From assembly GCF_951230155.1 (NCBI RefSeq), contig NZ_CATNVD010000016.1:57646-121645 (forward strand): DNA of 64,000 nt. The letters run 5' to 3'. Below, piece by piece: positions 25,507 to 32,932 of the stretch; position 1 is the stretch's first letter, and each line of letters opens with the position of its first letter. Origin of the DNA: Parablautia sp. Marseille-Q6255 (GTDB lineage: Bacteria > Bacillota > Clostridia > Lachnospirales > Lachnospiraceae). The notes below the pieces were generated by a model. The model saw only the letters and a program-made list of their open reading frames with translations. It ran no database searches and was not told the origin of the DNA. The translations under genes and the position numbers were made by a program.

Positions 25507-26223
25507 ATGACGGAATTTCTGACAGAAAATACCAGCCTTCCGCCCTATATGGTATTTCCCAGGTTTCTCCTGGATATGGAGCTGAATGAAACAACCAAGC
25601 TGCTCTATATGGTTCTGCTTGACCGTGCAAGGCTCTCCCTGAAAAACGAAGGCTGGACAGATACATCCGGGCATGTGTTCCTCTACTTTACCATCGAAGC
25701 AATGGCGGAGGTTCTCCACAAAAGCCAGATGACCATCAAAACATCCCTGACCGCACTGGAAAAGCAGGATCTGATTCTCCGGAAACGTCAGGGAGCCGGT
25801 CATCCCAACCGGATCTATATAAAATTCCCGACAGGTGCTTTCTGCCAGACAGACAGGATTCTTTCCCCGAGACAGACAGAAAACTGTCCTGCTGACAGAC
25901 AGGATTCTTTCCCTGAGACAGACAGAAAACTGTCCGGTAATAAGAAAGAGAGAGAAAAGAACGATTTATCAAAAAGAGAGAGTCAGGAGAAACGCTCTCC
26001 CTATGGAAAATTTCAAAATGTATTTCTGTCAGAAAAAGAACTGGAAGAAGTCAGACAGTCGGTTTCAGACTGGCAGGAATATATTGAACGTTTATCCGGC
26101 TACATGGCTTCCACCGGAAAGCACTACCAGAACCATGCAGCCACCATCATCAGCTGGGCAAGGCGGGACAATCCCCCTTCCCGGCAAAGCATTTACGAAA
26201 GTGAGGAATACGAAACATTATGA
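25507..26223 (+). CDS. repA: second replication initiator (RepA_N-like)
   Basis: The 238-residue protein starts with a RepA_N-type winged-helix domain (PPYMVFPRFLLDMELNETTKLLYMVLLDRARLS...; MAEVLHKSQMTIKTSLTALEKQDLI). The middle is a repetitive QTDR/RQTEN/DRQDS stretch produced by 23-bp DNA repeats, then Lys-rich linker and a C-terminal helical domain (LEEVRQSVSDWQEYIERLSGY). It is only distantly similar to the first RepA at 7.6-8.6 kb. Its stop overlaps the DnaC-like gene start by four bases (ATGA), so initiator and helicase loader are co-translated. Confidence 0.83.
   Translation: MTEFLTENTSLPPYMVFPRFLLDMELNETTKLLYMVLLDRARLSLKNEGWTDTSGHVFLYFTIEAMAEVLHKSQMTIKTSLTALEKQDLILRKRQGAGHPNRIYIKFPTGAFCQTDRILSPRQTENCPADRQDSFPETDRKLSGNKKEREKNDLSKRESQEKRSPYGKFQNVFLSEKELEEVRQSVSDWQEYIERLSGYMASTGKHYQNHAATIISWARRDNPPSRQSIYESEEYETL
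25848..25939. repeat. 23-bp direct repeats inside the second repA, candidate origin iterons
   Basis: GACAGACAG begins at 25848, 25871, 25894 and 25917, a strict 23-bp period; odd and even copies form a longer 46-bp repeat with GGATTCTTTCC or AAAACTGTCC. As 23 is not a multiple of three, the peptide changes frame at each copy, so selection is likely on DNA. Position in the rep coding sequence fits a RepA_N origin. Confidence 0.7.
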
Positions 26224-27053
26224 GAAAGTTTACAGAAGAACTGACCAATCAGGTCCCAACCAGAGAATTGCAGCCGGATGAATATTTTCATGAATCCGAC
26301 CGCCTGATCTACTGCGCCAAATGCCATACGCCCCGGCAGGGCAGGTACACCTTGCAGGGCAGGGTATTCATGCCGCCCATCCGGTGCAAATGCCAGCAGA
26401 AACTCTATAACCAGGAAGAAACGAAACGGAAACTGCTGGAAAAACAGGCAGAAATCGAACGGATGAAAGCCAGCGGGTTGCAGGATAAGGCACTCTATGA
26501 TTATACATTTGACAAAGATAACGGCATCAACCCGGAGATGGCATACGCCCACAAATATGTGGAGAACTGGGAAGATATGAAAGCCAATTCCTCCGGTCTT
26601 CTCCTCTGGGGAAATGTCGGTACCGGGAAATCCTTCTTTGCAGGTTGTATTGCCAATGCCCTTCTGGAAAAAGGCGTTCCGGTGCTGATGACAAATTTCT
26701 CCCGCATTCTGAATACCCTGACTGGAATGCATTTTGAAGACAGGAACCAGTTCATTGACAGTCTGAACCGATACAGCCTGCTGATCATTGATGACCTAGG
26801 GATTGAACGCAATTCTGAATTTGCCCTTGAACAGGTATTCAATGTAATCGACAGCCGTTACCGCAGCAAAAAACCGCTGATTGTAACAACCAATCTCACA
26901 TTGACGGAACTGAATAGTGCACCTGACGTGGCACATAGAAGAATTTATGACCGGATTCTGGAACGGTGTGCCCCCATTCGTATCAATAACCGCAACATCC
27001 GGCAAGTCAATGCCTCTGCCAATCTGCAGGAAGCGAAAAAAATACTGCTGTAA
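26220..27053 (+). CDS. DnaC/IstB-like ATPase, helicase loader
   Basis: The 277-residue AAA+ protein has a Cys-rich N-terminal segment (YCAKCHTPRQ ... IRCKC, possible zinc site), Walker A GNVGTGKSFFAG (about residue 130), Walker B SLLIIDDLGIER (about 190) and a sensor region VTTNLTLTELN. These match DnaC/DnaI-type replicative helicase loaders carried by plasmids and phages. It overlaps the upstream repA by four bases, supporting a role in loading host DnaB at the element origin. Confidence 0.87.
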   Translation: MRKFTEELTNQVPTRELQPDEYFHESDRLIYCAKCHTPRQGRYTLQGRVFMPPIRCKCQQKLYNQEETKRKLLEKQAEIERMKASGLQDKALYDYTFDKDNGINPEMAYAHKYVENWEDMKANSSGLLLWGNVGTGKSFFAGCIANALLEKGVPVLMTNFSRILNTLTGMHFEDRNQFIDSLNRYSLLIIDDLGIERNSEFALEQVFNVIDSRYRSKKPLIVTTNLTLTELNSAPDVAHRRIYDRILERCAPIRINNRNIRQVNASANLQEAKKILL

Positions 27054-27113
27054 TGAATCCGGTACCAACAATATCAAAAAATATTACCTCATTATTACCA
27101 CTATTCTCAGGCG

Positions 27114-27157
27114 GTGATACTGCAATCTCCCTTTCCAGACATGGGAGAAAGTATCAC
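27114..27157. other. strong two-part stem-loop after the DnaC-like gene
   Basis: Outer arms GTGATACT (27114-27121) and AGTATCAC (27150-27157) and inner arms TCTCCC (27126-27131) and GGGAGA (27143-27148) form a long hairpin without a T-run. Candidate structural element of replication, transfer or mRNA control. Confidence 0.5.
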
Positions 27158-27243
27158 TGCCACTGACCATTCAAAACAGTACCAATTCAAAGAATTGTAA
27201 GACCAAAAGCCCGGATACGGGCATAGAAAAGGAGGCGCCAGAT

Positions 27244-27465
27244 ATGGCAGATAAAAAAATAATGACGTCAGAAGAAAAAGCACTTTTACAGGCAAAACAC
27301 CGACAGGAGGAAGCTGAAGCAAGGAACCGCAGGAAAGAACGTAACACCAGAACGCACCGATTGATCCAGGAAGGAGCAATTCTGGAAAGCGTTGCTCCAC
27401 ATATCCGGGAAATGGATTTGGATCTCCTAAAGCGGGAACTAATGATCCGGCTACGAGGGCTTTAA
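27244..27465 (+). CDS. DUF3847-like protein, 73 aa
   Basis: A small, charged, helical protein (MADKKIMTSEEKALLQAKHRQEE...) that resembles DUF3847 proteins found immediately upstream of MobA/MobL relaxase genes in Clostridia elements. The start has AGGAGG eleven bases upstream. The C-terminus (MDLDLLKRELMIRL) is compact. Position before the relaxase suggests an accessory mobilisation role, which is inference. Confidence 0.65.
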   Translation: MADKKIMTSEEKALLQAKHRQEEAEARNRRKERNTRTHRLIQEGAILESVAPHIREMDLDLLKRELMIRLRGL

Positions 27466-27867
27466 ATTAAATAAAGATATTTTATTCCCGAAGGGCGCAC
27501 TTACTCACCACCTGCTAAAGCAGGCGGTGGTAGCCCTCCCGTTGGTCGGGCACGTGCGCTCTCCGAGGGGGATTGCGGCTCCTGCGGGAGCCGATGGACA
27601 AGGCTGCATTTCTGCCAAACTGCCAGCCTTGTCCACGCAGTCGGCGCAGGGGTTTCCGTTTTGGAAGCCCCTGTTCATGGGGTGGTATATTGCCACCCCA
27701 TCCCGCCGCCTGCCTGCGTCAACCTGCCACCGGCAGCTTGACACAGATACAGGGGTGGAACGAATCGTTACACCCCTGCTGGAGGTGCGTCGCATTTCAC
27801 GACGTACTGGGCGAAAACAAGGGTGCCCTGTTTTGGGGCACCCCTTTCAGAAAGGACAAGGTGATTT
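27466..27867. other. GC-rich intergenic region before the relaxase, candidate oriT
   Basis: Four hundred bases, clearly richer in G and C than the preceding genes, with an imperfect hairpin ACCACCTGC/GCAGGCGGTGGT at 27507-27531 and several G/C inverted segments. Overlapping open frames here have no ribosome binding sites and no recognisable products. The transfer origin of MobA/MobL relaxases usually lies just upstream of the gene, so this is the likeliest location; no nick site could be identified. Confidence 0.4.
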
Positions 27868-29565
27868 ATGGCGATTTATCATTTGGAGGCCAAGATGGTC
27901 AGTCGTGGAGCCGGACGCTCCGCCGTGGCTGCTGCGGCCTATCTGAGCTGTTCCCGGATACTCAACGAGTATGACGGGGTGCAGCACGACTACACCCGCA
28001 AACAGGGCCTTGGGTGGCGGCAGGTTTTTCTGCCAGCCACCGCCCCCGCAGAGTGGCAGGATCGGGAAACCCTGTGGAACGCCGTGGAGGAAACCGAAAC
28101 CGCAAAGGACAGCCGCCTCGCCCGTGAATTTGTGGCGGCTCTGCCCATAGAGTTGAGCCGGGAGGAACAAATTCAGCTCCTACAAGATTTCATCAAGGAG
28201 CAGTTTGTGGCAGACGGAATGTGCGCCGATGCTGCCATCCATGACCCGTATCCTCCTGGACACAATCCCCATGCCCACATTCTGCTGACGGTGCGCCCGC
28301 TGGATGAAAAGGGAAAATGGCAGTACAAGACTGAGAAAGAATATCTCTGCGTCAAAGACGGCGAGGAACGGGGCTTTACCGCCGCCGAGTTCAAGCAGGC
28401 GCAGGCCGACGGCTGGGAGAAACAGTACCAGTACAAAGTGGGCAAAAAGAAGGTGTATATGGCCCCGTCCGCAGCGCAGGCGCAGGGCTATGAACGGGTG
28501 TCCAAGTACCCCAAAAGCACCAAATTTGGCAGACAGAACCCCATCACGGAACGATGGAACAGCGACGAGCAGCTTGTCCTGTGGCGGGCTGCATGGGCAG
28601 ATGTGGCAAACCGCCATCTGGAGCGCACCGGACATGAGGAACGCATCGACCACCGCAGCCATGCCGAGCGTGGTCTGCTGGAGCGGCCTACGGTTCATGA
28701 GGGCGTGGTTGCCAGAGCCATGGAGAAAAAGGGTGTCATCTCTGACCGGTACGAACTGAACCGGCAGATCAAGGCGGACAATGCCCTGCTCCGTGAACTG
28801 AGAGGGCAGGTCAAAAAACTGGCGCAGGCAGTTAAAAATACCATCCCGGCACTTGCCGATGCCATGGAGAATCTGCGTAAAAATCTGCTGCTGTTCTGCT
28901 ATCAGCTGGGGTATCTCCGCAAAGGCAAGGAGCGTCTGAACACTTCGCTGAATACGCTGCGCCCTGCTCTCGCACAGTACAATCAGCTTGCAAAGGACAT
29001 TCGGGATAAGACGAAGGAGCGCCGCAGTCTGCTTTCCGAAAAAAAGACGCTCTCTGCGGTTCATGTATTCCGGCACCGGGAACTGGCGGCTAAGATTGCG
29101 GCACTGACAGAGGATTTGCAGGAACTGTGTTCGGAGAAAAATATGCTTCTGGCATCGCTGGCATATACCGAGGAAGATGCTGCCGATAAATTTCCCAAAG
29201 ACATCGCCGCCATGGAGCAGAGCCTGAAACAGCTGGAAGAACAGGAGCAGAAATATTCCGCCGAGCTGGACGCTGCCCTGGCTGAATATGCCGGGCTTCG
29301 AGAGCAGGCTCAGGGCGTTGATCCGGTGCAGCTGTATGAAGCAAGGCAGGCCATCCGCCCCAGCAAGGAGCAGGAGGCGGAGAACCGGGCGCAGGAGGTT
29401 TACGGCGAGAAGTACAGCCCGCTTTTGATGTTTGACAGCAAAAAGGCGGTTTCTCGGATGCTGCATGAAGAAATGGAGCAGCAGGCTGTACGGAGATTGG
29501 TGCGGCAGGCACAGAAGGGGCAGCAGACCCATTATAAGAGAAAGCACAAAGAGCAGGAACGGTAA
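27868..29565 (+). CDS. mobA: MobA/MobL (MobQ-type) relaxase
   Basis: The 565-residue protein has an N-terminal relaxase domain beginning MAIYHLEAKMVSRGAGRSAVA with the nicking Tyr candidates close by (AAYLSCS), and the metal-binding HxH motif in HNPHAHILLTVRPL (about residue 135). A long coiled-coil C-terminal half follows (about 290-480), rich in Glu, Gln and Lys. It nicks oriT and pilots DNA for transfer by a helper conjugation system. The gene is markedly more GC-rich than flanking genes, indicating a separate origin. There is no adjacent mating-pair apparatus, so the element is mobilisable rather than conjugative. Confidence 0.9.
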   Translation: MAIYHLEAKMVSRGAGRSAVAAAAYLSCSRILNEYDGVQHDYTRKQGLGWRQVFLPATAPAEWQDRETLWNAVEETETAKDSRLAREFVAALPIELSREEQIQLLQDFIKEQFVADGMCADAAIHDPYPPGHNPHAHILLTVRPLDEKGKWQYKTEKEYLCVKDGEERGFTAAEFKQAQADGWEKQYQYKVGKKKVYMAPSAAQAQGYERVSKYPKSTKFGRQNPITERWNSDEQLVLWRAAWADVANRHLERTGHEERIDHRSHAERGLLERPTVHEGVVARAMEKKGVISDRYELNRQIKADNALLRELRGQVKKLAQAVKNTIPALADAMENLRKNLLLFCYQLGYLRKGKERLNTSLNTLRPALAQYNQLAKDIRDKTKERRSLLSEKKTLSAVHVFRHRELAAKIAALTEDLQELCSEKNMLLASLAYTEEDAADKFPKDIAAMEQSLKQLEEQEQKYSAELDAALAEYAGLREQAQGVDPVQLYEARQAIRPSKEQEAENRAQEVYGEKYSPLLMFDSKKAVSRMLHEEMEQQAVRRLVRQAQKGQQTHYKRKHKEQER

Positions 29566-29622
29566 TTCAACCTGTAAGCGATATTATGGCATTGTAAATT
29601 TCTTTTCATCGAACACAAGAAA

Positions 29623-30093
29623 TTATACTTTACTGTGCATTGCGGTTCGTTTCGCTTTTCCGGTTATTTGTTCGGGGTAAATAATATATACGCCGGTCTT
29701 GTCCCATGCTGCCTGGATGTACTGCATCCCTTTTTCCAGAAATTCTTTGCTGTACTTTTCAAGCAATGCAATCAGACTGGCCTGCTTATCTTTTGACGGC
29801 ATCATTTGACCGGTCAGAATGACGCTCTCATACAAAGTACCAAACTTTTCGGGCTGCACTGTGGTATCACCAACGACCACAAAACAAACATCCGAGCAGT
29901 AGGATATATTTTCGAGTTTCTTTCCCACATTCGCAGCACAGTGCAGATGGATCAGCCCGTCCTTCCAGGCATAACTGAGTGGAACTGCATACGGCTTTCC
30001 ATCCTGGCCAACCGTGGACAGAATTCCGTATTCTCCCTTTTGGAGAATCATTTTGATTTCTTCGCCCATAATTTCTCTATCTTTCCGGCGCAT
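29623..30093 (-). CDS. pyridoxamine 5'-phosphate oxidase-fold protein, Nim-like
   Basis: The 156-residue flavin-binding split-barrel protein begins MRRKDREI, the typical opening of NimA/NimB nitroimidazole-reductase-like proteins, followed by YGILSTVGQDGKPYAVPLSYAW and LIHLHCAANVGKKLENI. Nim proteins reduce 5-nitroimidazoles, but most family members have unknown substrates, so a resistance claim is not justified. The start lies within the last bases after asrC, so it is the fourth gene of the sulfite reductase operon, an unusual partner. Confidence 0.82.
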   Translation of the reverse strand: MRRKDREIMGEEIKMILQKGEYGILSTVGQDGKPYAVPLSYAWKDGLIHLHCAANVGKKLENISYCSDVCFVVVGDTTVQPEKFGTLYESVILTGQMMPSKDKQASLIALLEKYSKEFLEKGMQYIQAAWDKTGVYIIYPEQITGKAKRTAMHSKV

Positions 30094-30094
30094 A

Positions 30095-31057
30095 TCAATA
30101 CTTCACACCCTTCCAGTACATGGGTGTCATAACTTCTGCGATATCCGGCAGGGTGACATCCCGCAAGGCCCACCGCTTGAATTCCTCAAAGCCGGTGCGG
30201 TCTACGATATAGCCTATGTGTTCTTTGCCGCCGGGAGCGTTGGGATCAATGTACTCCTTCACATAGTCATAGGTGTTGAGAATGATCTTAATAATGCTAT
30301 CCTCGTCCACCCATTTGATGAAATCTTCACCCAGGCGGGGATTCTTCTTACCGGTTCTGCCCAGCAGTGTGAGCCGATAATACTTTTTATCGCTGCGGGT
30401 CCATGCGGCATTGGGACAGGCCAGCACACACTCACCGCAGCCGATGCAGCGCCGTGCGTCTCGCTGGGGACGGAAGTTCACCGGTGTCAGAGCTTCTACG
30501 GACTTCTTTTTGCAGGCTTTCACACAAGCTCCGCAACTGACACAGCGGTCTGGCTCAAACTGAGGCACTGTCATACCCATAATGCCAAAGTCATGCATCC
30601 GCACCTTGGCACAGTCGTTGGGACAGCCGGTCAGAGCGATCTTAAAATGCAGGTCATTGGGGAACACCGCTTTCTCAATGCGCTGGGCAAAGGCGGTGGT
30701 ATCATAGCAAGCGTAGGGACAGACACGGTTGCCCACGCAGGCGGTGATATTTCGAGTACCCGAGGCGGGATAGCCATGACCTGCCTCCTCTTGATTGATC
30801 TCCAGCCCGTCGATCAGACTCTGAAGTGCCGCATTGACCTCCGGCATTTTTTCAAAGGGAATGCCGGGGATCTCAAAGCCCTGACGGGAGGTAATGTGAA
30901 CCGTGCCATTACCATAGGTTTCCGCAATTTTCTGAATCTCCCCGAGATACTTGGCATCCAAATGTCCACCTGGGACACGGATGCGGGAGGCGGTCATGCC
31001 GCGCTCCTTGGTGACGCGGAATGCGTTCTTTTTCAGTGCTTTTGTGTTGATATCCAT
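30095..31057 (-). CDS. asrC: anaerobic sulfite reductase subunit C (siroheme/Fe-S catalytic subunit)
   Basis: AsrC catalyses six-electron reduction of sulfite to sulfide in the cytoplasm. The 320-residue protein has a ferredoxin-like half-domain (MTASRIRVPGGHLDAKYL), the siroheme/4Fe-4S cysteine pattern (CVGNRVCPYACYDT ... LTGCPNDCAKVR) and two inserted ferredoxin clusters (CVSCGACVKACKK and CIGCGECVLACPN). The start at 31057 has GGAGGGG upstream. It follows asrB by 11 bases and touches the Nim-like gene. Confidence 0.94.
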   Translation of the reverse strand: MDINTKALKKNAFRVTKERGMTASRIRVPGGHLDAKYLGEIQKIAETYGNGTVHITSRQGFEIPGIPFEKMPEVNAALQSLIDGLEINQEEAGHGYPASGTRNITACVGNRVCPYACYDTTAFAQRIEKAVFPNDLHFKIALTGCPNDCAKVRMHDFGIMGMTVPQFEPDRCVSCGACVKACKKKSVEALTPVNFRPQRDARRCIGCGECVLACPNAAWTRSDKKYYRLTLLGRTGKKNPRLGEDFIKWVDEDSIIKIILNTYDYVKEYIDPNAPGGKEHIGYIVDRTGFEEFKRWALRDVTLPDIAEVMTPMYWKGVKY

Positions 31058-31068
31058 GGTACCCCTCC

Positions 31069-31863
31069 TCAATCCACCAGGAACTTCCCCTTGGTATAGT
31101 TGAACACCGGACCATCCAGGCAGACATACGTATCGCCAATCTTACAGTGTCCGCATTTTCCCAGGCCGCAGCACATCTTACGCTCCTGAGAGATCCAGAT
31201 ATTTTCCTCCGGCAGACCAATGCCCAGTAATCCCTGCACAGAGAAACGCATCATGGCGGGAGGACCGACTACGACAGCAACGGTATTCTGCACGTCGCCC
31301 AGTTGAATCTGAGGGATGTACTGGGTGACCAGTCCTACATGGCAGGCTACATCTTCTTCAGCACAGTCTACCGTAAGGATGACGTCCATGTTCTTTTCCC
31401 AACGCTTCAGATCATCGCGGAAAAGAATATCATGGGGTGTTTTAAAGCCTGCGATCAGGGTCATATGACCTCGCTGCTCAGGGTGCTTAGAAAAATGATC
31501 CACTACACCACGGACTGGAGACAGACCAGTGCCGCCAGCCATGACAATAATGTCCTTGCCCATATAATCGGATACATCAAACCCATTTCCATAAGGGCCG
31601 CGCAGCAGAAGCGTATCACCTACATAGCGCTCAAACACTTCACCCGTGACCTTGCCCACCCGGCGGATGGTTAGATCTACGAAGTTTTCCCCAATGCCGC
31701 TGACCGAGATGGGCGCCTCTCCGTACTTAGGGATGGATACCTCAAAAAACTGTCCCGGCTTGACTTCTCCCTGAAATTCCATACGGAAGGTATACTCAAT
31801 CTCCGTGTGCCGGATGACCTCCAAAATCTTAGAGGGAAACGGGATATAATCATTTTTCATCAT
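31069..31863 (-). CDS. asrB: anaerobic sulfite reductase subunit B (FAD/NAD electron-transfer subunit)
   Basis: The 264-residue protein is a ferredoxin-NADP reductase-type flavoprotein: FAD region with YGNGFDVSDYMGKD, NAD-binding GGTGLSPVRGV, and a C-terminal 2Fe-2S-type Cys cluster (CCGLGKCGHCKIGDTYVC). It passes electrons from NADH to AsrA and AsrC. It overlaps asrA by four bases, indicating translational coupling. Confidence 0.94.
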   Translation of the reverse strand: MMKNDYIPFPSKILEVIRHTEIEYTFRMEFQGEVKPGQFFEVSIPKYGEAPISVSGIGENFVDLTIRRVGKVTGEVFERYVGDTLLLRGPYGNGFDVSDYMGKDIIVMAGGTGLSPVRGVVDHFSKHPEQRGHMTLIAGFKTPHDILFRDDLKRWEKNMDVILTVDCAEEDVACHVGLVTQYIPQIQLGDVQNTVAVVVGPPAMMRFSVQGLLGIGLPEENIWISQERKMCCGLGKCGHCKIGDTYVCLDGPVFNYTKGKFLVD

Positions 31864-32876
31864 TGCTCGGTCACCTCCGCCATAGCATTGTCCAATTTAT
31901 TGATGCAGCCCGAGAACGAAATGTACTCCGGGCAGATATCATCACACCGGCCACAGCCCACACACATGTGATAGCCGTTGCGCTGCTTGTAGTCCAGCAC
32001 CTTATGCAGCACCTTGAAACGCATCCGTTCTCCGTTCTTCTTTCGGTAGCTGCCGCCTCCGGCCACATCGGTAAAGCCGTCCACCATACAGGAGGCCCAG
32101 ACACGGCGGCGTTCTCCTACTTTGCCGTTCTCACTGTAAAAGAGATCCTGCATGGTGAAGCAGGTGCAGGTGGGACACACAAAGTTACAGCGTCCGCAGT
32201 TGATGCAGCGGCTGTCGTATTCCTTCCACATGGTGCTTTTGGCGACCTCTGCGGTCAGATGTTCCGGGATTTTCACGGTGACATCGTTTTCTTCCACATG
32301 GTTCGGAATAACCTCCAACCGAGGAACCTCCGCAGTCTCCAGCTGCTGTGTCCATGCCTCATCCTTGCAATCCACCAGGTAAGTACCGTCCGGCTGGGGA
32401 TCAATGCTCATGTCATAGTTGGTGCTGACATTGGTACCCATGCTGACACAGAAGCAATTTTCAAAGGAATGTGCACAGCCCATCAGTACGATTTTGATAT
32501 TCTCCCGCAGGCGCTGATAATAGTAATCAGCAGGGCCGTTGTGCAGGTACATATCGTCCAGTCGCTTGAGGGCGTGGAAATCACAGCTGCGCAGGAAGAT
32601 GACCGCTCCTTTCTTGGGAGCATCTGCTTCTTTGGTTTCGCCTTCCGTAAAGAAAAACAGTGTCTGGGAAATGGGGGTCAGAATCTCCTTGAAGGAATAC
32701 TCCGACTTCTTATCGAATACGATCTCATCCACACAGTCGATTTTTCCGTATCGGATACAGTCTGTGTCCGAAAAGCGCCCACCGCCGGAAAAATTACGGG
32801 GAGCATAGATGTCATAATTGGTTTGCCATGTCTGAAATAATGCACTCAGCTGCATATTGGTAACATGAAAGCCCAT
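31860..32876 (-). CDS. asrA: anaerobic sulfite reductase subunit A (ferredoxin-type subunit)
   Basis: The 338-residue iron-sulfur protein carries two 4Fe-4S ferredoxin motifs near the C-terminus, CINCGRCNFVCPTC (about residue 225) and CVGCGRCDDICPEY (about 303-316), as in Salmonella AsrA. It shuttles electrons in the AsrABC complex. AAGGAGG lies seven to eight bases before the start. It is the first gene of asrABC-nim. Its upstream region is interrupted 57 bases before the start by a group II intron. Confidence 0.93.
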   Translation of the reverse strand: MGFHVTNMQLSALFQTWQTNYDIYAPRNFSGGGRFSDTDCIRYGKIDCVDEIVFDKKSEYSFKEILTPISQTLFFFTEGETKEADAPKKGAVIFLRSCDFHALKRLDDMYLHNGPADYYYQRLRENIKIVLMGCAHSFENCFCVSMGTNVSTNYDMSIDPQPDGTYLVDCKDEAWTQQLETAEVPRLEVIPNHVEENDVTVKIPEHLTAEVAKSTMWKEYDSRCINCGRCNFVCPTCTCFTMQDLFYSENGKVGERRRVWASCMVDGFTDVAGGGSYRKKNGERMRFKVLHKVLDYKQRNGYHMCVGCGRCDDICPEYISFSGCINKLDNAMAEVTEQ

Positions 32877-32897
32877 ATATTTTCCTCCTTATGCTCA

Positions 32898-32909
32898 TAT
32901 GAATTCATA
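32898..32909. promoter_or_regulatory. 12-bp palindrome in the asrA leader
   Basis: TATGAATTCATA is a perfect palindrome 22 bases upstream of asrA, near candidate -10 sequences TATAGT and TATTAT. It could be an operator, or chance in A/T-rich DNA. Confidence 0.35.
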
Positions 32910-32932
32910 ATAACTATACGAAGTGTAACATA

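Noticed and set aside
27527..27974. Overlapping plus-strand frames of 133-139 codons before the relaxase
   Set aside because: They overlap each other and the relaxase start, lack ribosome binding sites and resemble no family; the region is better seen as noncoding or oriT.
28180..29547. 455-codon minus-strand frame opposite the relaxase gene
   Set aside because: Arises from GC-rich codon structure of the relaxase; no start signal and no family resemblance.
29623..30093. Nitroimidazole resistance gene
   Set aside because: The protein is Nim-like in fold and opening motif, but many such proteins are not resistance enzymes and its operon is for sulfite reduction, so only the fold is claimed.
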